64,000 nucleotides of DNA from Mucilaginibacter gossypiicola. Its GTDB lineage: Bacteria > Bacteroidota > Bacteroidia > Sphingobacteriales > Sphingobacteriaceae. Shown one piece after another: positions 8,563 through 17,687 of this stretch. Location of the stretch: assembly GCF_900110105.1 (NCBI RefSeq), contig NZ_FOCL01000012.1, forward strand, positions 1-64,000, given 5' to 3'. The notes below the pieces were generated by a model that was given only the letters and a program-made list of their open reading frames with translations, had not been told where the DNA came from and searched no databases. The translations under genes were made by a program, and so were the position numbers. Each line of letters opens with the position of its first letter. Positions within the stretch are counted from its first letter, which is position 1.

Positions 8563-9147
8563 ATGAACAATTGCAACCAGCTAACTAAATGGTGGGACGA
8601 AGCCCTTGATGGAGATGTCAAATCCTTTGGCAGGATCCATGACGAACTGTATTCCGGTTTGTATTTCTATCTCTATAAAATCATCAAAGATGAGGCCGCT
8701 TCTCAAGACGTTTTACAAGAGCTTTTTATTAAACTGTGGGAGCGCAGGATAACGCTTGGCCCTATCAGGAATGTTAAATACTATTTCTTTAAGTCGGCCC
8801 GGTCACTTGCTATCAATTTTTTAAAGGCTTCGCGGCCCGAGTTTGTGGGCTTATCGGCAAGCCATGATATCGATATCGTTTTTTCGCGCGAGGATGTGCT
8901 TGTTTTGGAAGAAACCGGAAGAGAAGTGGAGCAAATGCTTGCGCTTGCGCTCAATACCCTGCCAAGGCGCCAAAAAGAAATGATCTTCTTAAGATATTTT
9001 GATAACTGGAATTATGATCAGATTGCTGAAGTAACAGGCTTACAATACCAGTCGGTAGTTAATCATGTACACCGCGGGATTAACCAGTTACGTGTTAAGC
9101 TTTCTGAGGGCAGTAAGATAGCGGCAAGCGAACTGGTGCTGTCATAA
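8563..9147 (+). CDS. ECF-type RNA polymerase sigma factor
   Basis: Sigma-70 family protein of 194 residues, the usual ECF length. Region 2 (about 20-90) contains ASQDVLQELFIKLWERR and YYFFKSARSLAINFLK, which bind core polymerase and the -10 element. Region 4 (about 128-180) contains LNTLPRRQKEMIFLRY and YDQIAEVTGLQYQSVVNHVH, the -35-reading helix-turn-helix. In this phylum such genes are usually followed by a FecR-type anti-sigma gene and a SusC gene with an STN domain. Neither is present: the next gene is convergent, and SusC 1 lacks an STN domain. It is therefore an orphan here, and its targets cannot be read from context. Confidence 0.92.
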   Translation: MNNCNQLTKWWDEALDGDVKSFGRIHDELYSGLYFYLYKIIKDEAASQDVLQELFIKLWERRITLGPIRNVKYYFFKSARSLAINFLKASRPEFVGLSASHDIDIVFSREDVLVLEETGREVEQMLALALNTLPRRQKEMIFLRYFDNWNYDQIAEVTGLQYQSVVNHVHRGINQLRVKLSEGSKIAASELVLS

Positions 9148-9185
9148 ACGTTAATAGTTATAATTCATATTTTGGTTAATTGATT

Positions 9186-9211
9186 AAGGGGGCTTGATGC
9201 CCCCTTTTTTT
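9186..9211 (+). terminator. Terminator between convergent sigma and peptidase genes
   Basis: AAGGGGGC-TTGAT-GCCCCC stem followed by a run of seven T residues. It fits the plus-strand sigma gene; the shorter A run before the stem could also serve the minus-strand peptidase gene. Confidence 0.8.
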
Positions 9212-9239
9212 GTATCGGTGTTAAAGGATTCTTTGGCCG

Positions 9240-11711
9240 TTATTTTGCATCATTAATTTGTTCAATTGCTGTAGTAATATTCTTAACAGCTGCTGCATCA
9301 TTTAATTTATTGCGTGCTTCTTTAAGCGTATTTAAGTACTTAATAATGTATGGTGCAGCACCGTCTTTTTTATACTTTATGCCCATATACTGCAGTTCGG
9401 CAATGCCTTGCTGAACATACTCCGTTTTTTTTAAATTACCGATCATGACTGAAAATTTTTCGGTCAGGTGAATTTGTTCCTGCAATGTTCCATTTACATA
9501 ACGATGATATACGTAGGGCCATTTTTCGTCGCCGCCATTGGTTGCATAAACCCTGGCGACTACTTGTGTCAGATCGCCTGTGTTGTCGGCTTCAAATCCT
9601 GCTGCATATTTTACTGCCGCAACCGGATCAATTTCATTAAGTGCGTAAAGAGCAGACGCTTCTACCTGGTAAGACTGGTTCATGAAAGCTTTTATAAACA
9701 AGTCGGCATATTTAGGATCTTTCACTGCCGCCAATGTTCTGAGCGCATATGCCCTTACCTGGTTATTTTCATCGTTGCCGGCCAGTTTAGCTACAGCAGG
9801 CAAGGCAGCATTTCTCAAATCCGGGTTGATGTTCCGGATATCTTCCTTATTCATATTCAAAACCTGCAATGCTTTCAACCGCAAGCCCGAAAAGCGATCG
9901 GTTAATGCGTCGACTATGATCTTTTGTGCGCTTTTGTCGTCCTGGCTCTTTGAAGCAAAATCAATTGCCTCATACCGGTCAAGATACAAAGGGGCATGAG
10001 CGTATTGGAAAGCGTACTCATCCAACGATTTGTGATCTGTTTTACTAACTACCAATACTTTATCTGCATCTACATTGACCAATTCAGGTTTCGCAGAAAT
10101 TTTGAAAGATAGTGTATCATTCCAGGAGTTGATCCAAACTTTATGCCTTTCAACTGTTCCGCTATGATAAACATCTATAGCTATTGGTAACTTAAATAAT
10201 TGTCCATCTTGCTTTTGGGAAATGTAAACGGTTTCTGTTTTTGAAAGCTCATCCCAACGATAGCTAATATCTAAAACAGGGTGCCCGGCCTGATAATACC
10301 ACTGTTCGAAAAACCAATTCAGGTCCAGCCCGCTTGCTTCTTCCATTGCCAGCCTTAGTTGCTGCGCCTCGGCGCTTTTAAAAGCATTAGCCGTCAGATA
10401 AATGTTAAGTCCTTTATAAAAAGCCTCATTGCCCAGATAATTGCGTAGCATATTAAGGATACGCCCCCCTTTTTGATAGGTTACACCGTTAAACACATTA
10501 TGAATGGCCTCATAGTGAAAGTTGACCAACGGAGTTTTAAAGTTTTCCGGATTTTCCAGGTAGCCCCGTAGCCCGCTGTAAAGATGTTCATCGGCGGCGT
10601 CTTTGCCATATTTGTGTTCCAGCCACAGGATTTCACCAAGATCAGCAAAAGATTCGTTTAAAGTTAAATTACTCCAGCTTTCACAAGTTACATAATCTCC
10701 AAACCATTGGTGAAATAATTCATGTTCAATGCCGGTGCTATAATATTGATCCAACAATTCGCGGCGTGTGCTTTGGCTTCCAAACACATTAGCCGTTGTA
10801 TTTTCCATAGCGCCGCTTACATAATCCCGCACTACTATGGCCGCATATTTGTTCCATGGATAATCAACCCCGGTTATCTCCGAAAAAAAACTCATCGCTT
10901 CAGGGACATCACCAAATAAATCTTTTGCATATGGGGCATATTTGGGTTCAAGATAATAGTTTACCTCCTTGCCCCGCCATTGATCTTTATAGATCTTAAA
11001 GTCGCCCACAGCCATCATAAATAAGTACGGTGCATTTGGCAACTCCATTTTCCAGGTATCTGTACGGGTGCCATCAGAATGTTTATTTTGCCCGGCCAGT
11101 CGTCCGTTTGATAAGGTAACATATTTAGCAGGGACGGTCATATTTATCTCTGCAGTGGTTTTCTGATTGGGCTTATCAATAGTTGGGAACCATCCTGATG
11201 AGCTTTCTGGCTCTCCCTCAGTCCATATTTGGGTAGGTTTATTTTCTTCGGTGCCATCCGGGTTAATAAAATACAAACTTTTTTCATTATTGCGCAGTCC
11301 CTTCCGTTCATTGGGTTTAGCAGTATAGTCAATATAAATGGTATACTTTTCTGAACCGGAATAGGGCTTGTCAAGCCTGATATTTAAGCTAAGACTATCA
11401 TAGGTGAATTTTAAAGGATAGAGCTTACCATTTGACTGGATTGCAATTGTATGTATGTCCATCCCCTTTGCGTCAAGGCTTAATGAATCAGTTGTATGAA
11501 AATGCGGCTTTAAAGTGATCCATTCCTTTCCATACAGATATCGCTTTTTGAAATCAAATTGTACATTCAATTTGGTATGGATCAAATCGTTGATCCTCGG
11601 TGGACTCTCACGATAACGGTTTAACAAAGCATTATTTTGCTGGGCTAATGAGCTATCTGCAATGGCTAAAAATGCAAGCCCAAAAATCAGGATGGTTAAA
11701 TATGTTTTCAT
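9240..11711 (-). CDS. Secreted M1 family zinc metallopeptidase (aminopeptidase N-like)
   Basis: Predicted exported aminopeptidase of 823 residues. Residues 1-24 are a signal peptide (cleavage near SSLAQQ). The N-terminal beta domain is followed by the substrate-binding GAMEN motif. The zinc site is complete: H330-E-L-F-H334, then 18 residues and E353 in LTLNESFADLGE. After the catalytic domain, residues of about 580-820 read as HEAT-like helical repeats (for example LAGNDENNQVRAYALRTLAA), as in other M1 enzymes. It trims N-terminal residues from peptides in the periplasm or at the surface. The gene is monocistronic, with a -7 box TAAGTTTG (minus strand, 11738-11731) and a perfect inverted repeat just upstream of it. 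Confidence 0.95.
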   Translation of the reverse strand: MKTYLTILIFGLAFLAIADSSLAQQNNALLNRYRESPPRINDLIHTKLNVQFDFKKRYLYGKEWITLKPHFHTTDSLSLDAKGMDIHTIAIQSNGKLYPLKFTYDSLSLNIRLDKPYSGSEKYTIYIDYTAKPNERKGLRNNEKSLYFINPDGTEENKPTQIWTEGEPESSSGWFPTIDKPNQKTTAEINMTVPAKYVTLSNGRLAGQNKHSDGTRTDTWKMELPNAPYLFMMAVGDFKIYKDQWRGKEVNYYLEPKYAPYAKDLFGDVPEAMSFFSEITGVDYPWNKYAAIVVRDYVSGAMENTTANVFGSQSTRRELLDQYYSTGIEHELFHQWFGDYVTCESWSNLTLNESFADLGEILWLEHKYGKDAADEHLYSGLRGYLENPENFKTPLVNFHYEAIHNVFNGVTYQKGGRILNMLRNYLGNEAFYKGLNIYLTANAFKSAEAQQLRLAMEEASGLDLNWFFEQWYYQAGHPVLDISYRWDELSKTETVYISQKQDGQLFKLPIAIDVYHSGTVERHKVWINSWNDTLSFKISAKPELVNVDADKVLVVSKTDHKSLDEYAFQYAHAPLYLDRYEAIDFASKSQDDKSAQKIIVDALTDRFSGLRLKALQVLNMNKEDIRNINPDLRNAALPAVAKLAGNDENNQVRAYALRTLAAVKDPKYADLFIKAFMNQSYQVEASALYALNEIDPVAAVKYAAGFEADNTGDLTQVVARVYATNGGDEKWPYVYHRYVNGTLQEQIHLTEKFSVMIGNLKKTEYVQQGIAELQYMGIKYKKDGAAPYIIKYLNTLKEARNKLNDAAAVKNITTAIEQINDAK

Positions 11712-11730
11712 ATCCGGTAAGTTTTATATA

Positions 11731-11778
11731 CAAACTTATGTTTTTTTATAGTACTATTTATAACATAGTACTATAAAA
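11731..11778 (-). promoter_or_regulatory. Promoter of the M1 peptidase gene with overlapping operator-like repeat
   Basis: On the minus strand the Bacteroidota -7 box TAAGTTTG occupies 11738-11731, about 20 bases before the ATG. Immediately upstream, 11744-11757 and 11765-11778 form a perfect 14-bp inverted repeat (TTTTATAGTACTAT, 7-base spacer) covering where the -33 element would be. That position suits a repressor or activator site. Confidence 0.55.
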
Positions 11779-11983
11779 ATTAAAAATTCTTATTTTCAGC
11801 GCTTTAGCATTTATCCATGACGGTTTATTGGCAGCTTTTGGGGCGCGGGCCATTGTTGGAACTCTAATTTGATTCAACAAGCAGTACTTTGCCAAGTCAG
11901 TTATTTTGTCGATAGCCACGTTCTCCGTCCTGTTGTTTTTGACATGGTGTTTCGAGGCGGGTCTTCGGTTGAAAAAATTTCAT
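11779..11983. other. Intergenic stretch with nothing recognised
   Basis: About 200 bases between the peptidase promoter repeat and the SusCD 1 terminator. I see no reading frame, repeat or RNA signal in it. Confidence 0.5.
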
Positions 11984-12013
11984 AAAAAAAGGTGAGACCA
12001 AAAGACCTCACCT
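11984..12013 (-). terminator. Terminator of the SusC/SusD 1 operon
   Basis: On the minus strand, AGGTGAGGTC-TTTT-GGTCTCACCT (10-bp stem including two G-T pairs) is followed by seven T residues, 27 bases after the SusD stop codon. Confidence 0.85.
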
Positions 12014-12039
12014 CATTAAGTAAACAAGCACAACCTATC

Positions 12040-13854
12040 TTACCACCCAGGATTCTGCGTTAACGCAGGATTAAGGGTAATTTGTTGTGCAGGGATCGGG
12101 TATAGATAATTTTTCTCCGAAAAGTTACGTGCCGTATTATCAAGTATCAGCTGACCGTTGGCATCTAAAGCATTGGTTGGTGCCGGTTTTAATTGGTTTG
12201 GACCAATATCGGCTTGGGTACCTTTAAATTTAATACCTACCGGCCATGGGCTAACAAAGGCGCTGATGTTTCCATAAGCCGTACCGCCGGTATTTGTCAC
12301 CAGGTCGGTTGTGGCACTATGCCAGCGCTTGATATCATCAAACCTGAAGTTTTCGTAATAAAGCTCGATAAAGCGTTCCCTTCTTATCTCGGTGCGTAAA
12401 TCTAATCCGTTTGCACCCGCAAAGCCATTTGTTAATGCCGGCATATTTTTATTAGCCCTTAAGCGTACCAGGTTGAGCGATTTGTTCAGATCGGCATCTG
12501 TTATAGCTCCATCGCGTTCATAAACGGCTTCTGCGTAGTTCAATAGTACTTCGGCATAGCGGATCACCGGGTAGTCTTCAGATTCTTTGGTATCCGGACA
12601 GTTGCGTTCGGTTACCCATTTTTGATTTGTATAACCGGCAATCTTAACAACTTTTCCCATAGATAAGGCAATATCAGCGGCGTCATTTAGCCAGGTTACA
12701 CGGTAATTGGCGTTACCATACCAGTAGTACATATTGTTAATCTGAATGGTATACTTTAAGCGATTGTCGCGGTTCAAAAATTCGGAACCATAGGTTTCAA
12801 AACCCTGGAACAACGGCGACTTTTCGATAGGCAGGCCATCCTGGCATAAAAATGCATTAACATATTTATGTTGAGGCCCAATTTGCGTTCCCTGCCTGCT
12901 GATGTTGGTTCCGATAGTTTTGCTTACATCATCATAACGGTACGATAAAATGTACTCATGATTAGCTGTTTTGGTAACTGAGGCCGGGTTTGATTTTGGG
13001 TTTTCGAGGATAAAAAGATATTTCTGTGCAGAATCTCCCAATATGGTGCTGTTACCGCCCAGGGCATTTGACGCTGCTGTGCCGAACAGTGCGAACAGGT
13101 TACTGGTTATTACTGCGTTGGAAGCTGCTGCCGATTTATCAAGCAACATATTATAACGGGTTGCATCGCCATTTCTGAATTTTAACCATGTACCTTCATA
13201 AAGTGCAACACGCCCCAAAAATGCCTGCGCAGCGGGCTTGCTCACCCGGCCAAAGTCTGCCGAGTTGGCTAAGATGGATGCAGGCAAATTAGGTATTGCT
13301 GCTTCCAGATCGGAAACGATCAAATCAACTACCTGATCGCGCGATGCCCTGCTGCCATAAAGTTCGGGCGAATCGAGGTTCAGCGTTTTGGTGATCAGCG
13401 GAACACCGCCATAAAGCTGCAGTAATTCAAAATAGCAGTAAGCTCTGAAAAATTTAGCTTCGGCAACAAACTGGCTGATGCTGGCCTGATCGGTGAATGC
13501 GGCTGCTTTTTCAAGTAAGTAGTTGCAGTTTCTGATCCGCGAGTAATTATTAGTCCAGTAGGCATCACTTGCCGGCACTGTATTTATACCTGCGCCATAA
13601 GTGCCACCGCCACCAAATACATCGGCACGCCCGTCATAATGCGGGTTATCTGCAAACGAGTTGTTGAAATTACGGAGATAGCCATAATATTGGTTGGCAA
13701 ACGTTTTAAAGTCGCCGGCCGATTTGAAGTATGCCGCTTCTGAAAGCTGGTCCTGCGGATTAAGGTTGAGCGACTTGTTGCAAGCGCACAAGCCGGTTAT
13801 AATAATGATTGACAGGATACTGAAGATCCTTCGGTATATATTTTTCATGATCAT
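12040..13854 (-). CDS. RagB/SusD family outer-membrane glycan-binding lipoprotein (pair 1)
   Basis: Surface lipoprotein of 604 residues that sits as a lid on its SusC partner and hands over oligosaccharides. The lipobox is GLCAC at about residues 21-25. SusD hallmarks are LNLNPQDQLSEAAYFKSAGDF near the N terminus, TPR-like helices (AEAKFFRAYCYFELLQLYGGVPLI), and the C-terminal YAEVLLNYAEAVYE and RRERFIELYYENFRFDDIKRW blocks. It starts five bases after the SusC stop, so the pair is one transcript, ended by the terminator at 11984. The ligand cannot be read from the sequence. Confidence 0.95.
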   Translation of the reverse strand: MIMKNIYRRIFSILSIIIITGLCACNKSLNLNPQDQLSEAAYFKSAGDFKTFANQYYGYLRNFNNSFADNPHYDGRADVFGGGGTYGAGINTVPASDAYWTNNYSRIRNCNYLLEKAAAFTDQASISQFVAEAKFFRAYCYFELLQLYGGVPLITKTLNLDSPELYGSRASRDQVVDLIVSDLEAAIPNLPASILANSADFGRVSKPAAQAFLGRVALYEGTWLKFRNGDATRYNMLLDKSAAASNAVITSNLFALFGTAASNALGGNSTILGDSAQKYLFILENPKSNPASVTKTANHEYILSYRYDDVSKTIGTNISRQGTQIGPQHKYVNAFLCQDGLPIEKSPLFQGFETYGSEFLNRDNRLKYTIQINNMYYWYGNANYRVTWLNDAADIALSMGKVVKIAGYTNQKWVTERNCPDTKESEDYPVIRYAEVLLNYAEAVYERDGAITDADLNKSLNLVRLRANKNMPALTNGFAGANGLDLRTEIRRERFIELYYENFRFDDIKRWHSATTDLVTNTGGTAYGNISAFVSPWPVGIKFKGTQADIGPNQLKPAPTNALDANGQLILDNTARNFSEKNYLYPIPAQQITLNPALTQNPGW

Positions 13855-13859
13855 TTCAA

Positions 13860-16800
13860 TTAAAAAGTAATGTTTGCACCTATGGTTACATACCTGTAGA
13901 AAGGATAACGCTCATTGCCCGCCGTGGTACGGGTTATTTCAGGGTCCCAACCGTCATGGACTTTGCTGTATTCCCACAGGTCACTTCCCGAAATGTAGAA
14001 CCTTAAACGGCTGATAGCTTTAGTGCGGTCTGTTAACGATTTTGGTAAGGTATAACCGATAACAAGGTTTTTCAGGCGTACATAAGCCCCATTCTCAACC
14101 GACCAGCTTGAGATCTGGTAGTTATAACCATTGATGCCATTGCTGTGCAGATTAGGGTAATAGGCATTGGTGTTGTCAGGGGTCCAGGTATTACCAACCC
14201 ATTGTGTGGTTTGTGCCTGGCCAAGTGCCGCAAAAGGTACACGCCAGTTATTTGCACTGCCATTGGCCCTGAAAATTGTCCTTTTCCCTACCCCCTGAAA
14301 AATGCTTGTAAAATCAAAGCCTTTCCATTGCAGGCCTAATGTTAAGCCAAAGGTATAACGCGGAACATCACTGCCTAAATAAACGAGGTCGCCCATGTCT
14401 TTTGCCGATGTGCCGGTGGTTAGTTTGCCATCACCGTTAACATCAACAAAGTAGTTATCGCCCGGCCTTAAGCCAGAGTTTTGGCCCGGTAAATTGGTTA
14501 ATGGTGTGGCGGCAGGAATCCCGATGGTGTTAATAACCCCACCAGGGGCATAGTAGGTGTTGTTATAAGTATCAACCTGGGCTTGTGTCTGGAAACGGCC
14601 ACCGTATTTAAGGCCGAAATATGAACCAAGCGGATATCCCTCCACAGTGGCATTATAACCAGGGCCTAACGCCGGAACGCCGTTAAAATATACCAGTTTA
14701 TTTTGGCTGTCGGTTATATTACCCGAAATGCTGTAAGTCACCTGGCCAACATGATCTCTCCAGGTTAGCTGTCCTTCCCATCCCCAGGTTTTCAGATCGC
14801 CGTTATTGGATTGAGGAGCGCCTATACCCAAAACTGCCGGATAGGTAACACTTACCAGCATGTTTTTATTTTGATTGCGGAATACCTCAAAGGTTCCGTT
14901 TAAGCGACCATTTAAAAGGCCGAAATCAACACCAATGTTCCGTTTAATTACTGTTTCCCAGGTTCTGTTAAGCGAAACAAGGTTTCCGGTGGTTGTGGTT
15001 GCAGTTGCAAGCGCTGTTCCCAAAAGAGTATTACTGCTGCTAACATTCAGCGACTGCAGGTAGTCGTAAAGGCCTATGCCACCCTGACTGCCTGATGTAG
15101 CGTAAGAAGCACGCAGCTTTAACTCGCTAAAAATATTTGTTTTTTTGATAAAGCTTTCTTCGCCTAAGCGCCAGCCGCCCATGAGACTGTAAAAAGGTTT
15201 CCAGCGTTTATCTGCAATAAATTTTGATGAGCCATCATATCGGCCGGTTGCCTCAAAAAGATATTTGCCTTTAAAAGCATAGGTAGCCCTTGCAAAATAT
15301 GAACCCAGGGCGTAGTGGTTGCGTTGCTCATCATTGGTTACAAAGCCGGCCTGCGAGCTGCTCAATCCTAAATTTAATGAAGGCACATCATCGCTGCCCA
15401 AATTGTAGGTACGGGTGTTAAACATATCATACTCATCCCTCTCGTATGAACTGCCAACCATTAACGATACATCATGCACCCTGTTAAAAGTATTGGCATA
15501 GGTTACACGGCCAATGAGGTTATAATATTTATCATTGATATTGGCACGGAAATAATTTTCGCTGCCTCCTGTCGAGCCGCCCGATGGCGCGGTAGTACCG
15601 GTAAGGTATTTATCATCGTACGAATAAAGGCGCACGGTTTTGGTTTGTACACGGTCGTCCTGCCACCAAACATTATATCCCGCTGTTCCGGTAAATGTAA
15701 GGTGCTTCATGAAATTGTAGGTAAGCGTTGAATTTAGCAGGGCCCGGCTGTTATTCTCCAGGTTGTCGCCGCCATCCCTCAGCAAACCTGCCGGACTTGC
15801 CACACCACCCCACTGATAGGGTTTGCCGGATTGCGTGTACATAGGCAAACCCACCTGAAACCCGTTACCCAGCGCACTGTAGCTACCTGTAGTATACATG
15901 GTTGGTTGCTGGATATTGTTTTGCTCAAGCGCAATGTTGGTTTCCAACTGTACCCTATCACTGAATTTGTAGCTGTTGTTCAGCCTTAGGTTGTAGCGTT
16001 GATTACCGTTATTGCCAATCTGAAGCTGGCTGCCATCGTTTAAATATCCCAACGAAACACGATAGGTATTTTTTTCGTTCCCGCCCGATACAGCAAGGTT
16101 ATGTTGTGTTGAAGTGGCCCTTCCCCACAGATACTGCTGTAATGACACATCTATAAAGTCAAGCTCCTTTACATCAAGAAATGCGGGTACAGGTAAGCCA
16201 TTGTAGAATGAATTTGCGGTGATACCTCCCGTAGTGTTTCCGGGTATCTGCGATGCCAGTACCACCGTGCCTTTATTAGCCAGCGCAAAATTGGCCATCT
16301 GGTACCAGAGATCTGTTGTAGGTGCTACACCATAATTATCATTGGTTTTAGCCTGGAGCAGGCCGTTTGCCCACTGATCGATGTTTGTCATTTTAGGCTG
16401 AAGACCTAAAAACTTCTCAGACACAGATGGATCGTACTGGATCTGCATTTTACCCGCTTTACCTTTTTTGGTAGTGATGAGCACAACACCATAAGCAGCA
16501 CGCGCACCATATATGGAAGCCGAACCATCCTTCAACACCGAAATATTGTCGATATCGTTAGGGTTGATAGAGTTAAGCTCGTTGTTATTGTTAAGCGCAA
16601 CCCCATCCAAAATCACCAAAGGGTCCTGCCCGTTAACGGAGGTTGCGCCGCGGATCTGGAAATTCCAGTTTTCGCGCCCCGGCTGGGCCGAAGTCCTTGT
16701 TACAACCATACCCGGCACTTCACCCTGTAAATTGGCAATGGGATTGTTGGTTGGCCCGCGGTCTTCAAATACCTTTGCGCTCACGGTGGCAATAGCGCCC

Positions 16801-17243
16801 ACTACCGAAGGCTTTTTCTGTGTACCATAAGCAACTACTACAACCTCTTCAAGGTCGCTTCTTTTGTTTGATAACCTGATGTTGATGACCGGATCATCGC
16901 CAACAGTTACCCTGCGTGTGTTATAGCCCACAAAAGCAAAGGATAATTTGGCCCCCGGGGTAACGGTTAACTTGTACTTGCCATTTACATCAGTTTGGAT
17001 GCCATTGGCAGTGCCGATAACCTGCACAGTTACTCCAGGCAGGGGTTCCCTGGAGGTTGAATCTGTGACAGTACCACTGATTTGACGGCTTTGCGCCGCA
17101 GCATGATAGCCCATGCCTATCAGCAGCAAAAAAACTAAAAGGCACCTTGCCGAATACTTTTTTTGGTAAAAAAAACTCATAGTTCTTAAATTTTTAGGGT
17201 TATGACTTAGTGTGATGACCGGCTTTATCCGCTCAGTCACCAT
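13860..17243 (-). CDS. SusC/RagA family TonB-linked outer-membrane transporter (pair 1)
   Basis: TonB-dependent importer of 1127 residues. The frame allows an ATG at 17243, but the ATG at 17180 (residue 22) is the better start because a signal peptide follows at once and ends at YHAAAQ. A carboxypeptidase-regulatory-like domain (about 55-130, ISGTVTDSTSREPLPGVTV) precedes the plug (VVVVAYGTQKK, LDGVALNNNNE, DGSASIYGARAAYGVVLITT) and a 22-strand barrel ending in an aromatic residue (GANITF). No STN domain is present, so sigma/anti-sigma signalling through this protein is unlikely. It is divergent from the giant T9SS protein across a 444-bp gap. Confidence 0.96.
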   Translation of the reverse strand: MVTERIKPVITLSHNPKNLRTMSFFYQKKYSARCLLVFLLLIGMGYHAAAQSRQISGTVTDSTSREPLPGVTVQVIGTANGIQTDVNGKYKLTVTPGAKLSFAFVGYNTRRVTVGDDPVINIRLSNKRSDLEEVVVVAYGTQKKPSVVGAIATVSAKVFEDRGPTNNPIANLQGEVPGMVVTRTSAQPGRENWNFQIRGATSVNGQDPLVILDGVALNNNNELNSINPNDIDNISVLKDGSASIYGARAAYGVVLITTKKGKAGKMQIQYDPSVSEKFLGLQPKMTNIDQWANGLLQAKTNDNYGVAPTTDLWYQMANFALANKGTVVLASQIPGNTTGGITANSFYNGLPVPAFLDVKELDFIDVSLQQYLWGRATSTQHNLAVSGGNEKNTYRVSLGYLNDGSQLQIGNNGNQRYNLRLNNSYKFSDRVQLETNIALEQNNIQQPTMYTTGSYSALGNGFQVGLPMYTQSGKPYQWGGVASPAGLLRDGGDNLENNSRALLNSTLTYNFMKHLTFTGTAGYNVWWQDDRVQTKTVRLYSYDDKYLTGTTAPSGGSTGGSENYFRANINDKYYNLIGRVTYANTFNRVHDVSLMVGSSYERDEYDMFNTRTYNLGSDDVPSLNLGLSSSQAGFVTNDEQRNHYALGSYFARATYAFKGKYLFEATGRYDGSSKFIADKRWKPFYSLMGGWRLGEESFIKKTNIFSELKLRASYATSGSQGGIGLYDYLQSLNVSSSNTLLGTALATATTTTGNLVSLNRTWETVIKRNIGVDFGLLNGRLNGTFEVFRNQNKNMLVSVTYPAVLGIGAPQSNNGDLKTWGWEGQLTWRDHVGQVTYSISGNITDSQNKLVYFNGVPALGPGYNATVEGYPLGSYFGLKYGGRFQTQAQVDTYNNTYYAPGGVINTIGIPAATPLTNLPGQNSGLRPGDNYFVDVNGDGKLTTGTSAKDMGDLVYLGSDVPRYTFGLTLGLQWKGFDFTSIFQGVGKRTIFRANGSANNWRVPFAALGQAQTTQWVGNTWTPDNTNAYYPNLHSNGINGYNYQISSWSVENGAYVRLKNLVIGYTLPKSLTDRTKAISRLRFYISGSDLWEYSKVHDGWDPEITRTTAGNERYPFYRYVTIGANITF

Positions 17244-17687
17244 AAAGACACCTGCAGGTTTTTCTTATACTCATTAATGAATGAGATTCTTTTTGTGGGG
17301 ATTGATTTGCCGGAATAATTGAGGGTTGAGATTAGGGCGGTGCTTGGCTGATATCTGTAAGTCTGGTTTTAACTGATGATTGAGATTAAGTGATACCCGT
17401 GATAGATCAACAACGGGTATCACGCGGAGTGCTTAAATCGATCCTCTGAGGATAAAATAACATCATGTCACGAGTATGACTCAATTCAGGAGGCAAACCA
17501 ACTTCTATGCGTTTATCGCCTGAATATCTGCATAAAAACTTCAAAAAAACCTCATACCTGTGAGTATCCTTTATGGTAGTCATTGTCTTTGGTGTGTCCG
17601 ATTATAAAACTGTTTTGTTCCTCGTCCTGGTAAAATTTCCAAACCTACCGGAACAGCAGTATACATGTACACCTAAACAATTAAACC
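17244..17687. promoter_or_regulatory. Divergent control region between SusC 1 and the T9SS lyase-like gene
   Basis: The gap contains a perfect 11-bp inverted repeat, GTGATACCCGT at 17390-17400 and ACGGGTATCAC at 17413-17423, with a 12-base spacer and no following T run, so it is not a terminator. The spacing of about one turn suggests a dimeric regulator site. A short ATCCTC-T-GAGGAT palindrome lies near 17440. No convincing TAnnTTTG box was found for either gene. Confidence 0.4.
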
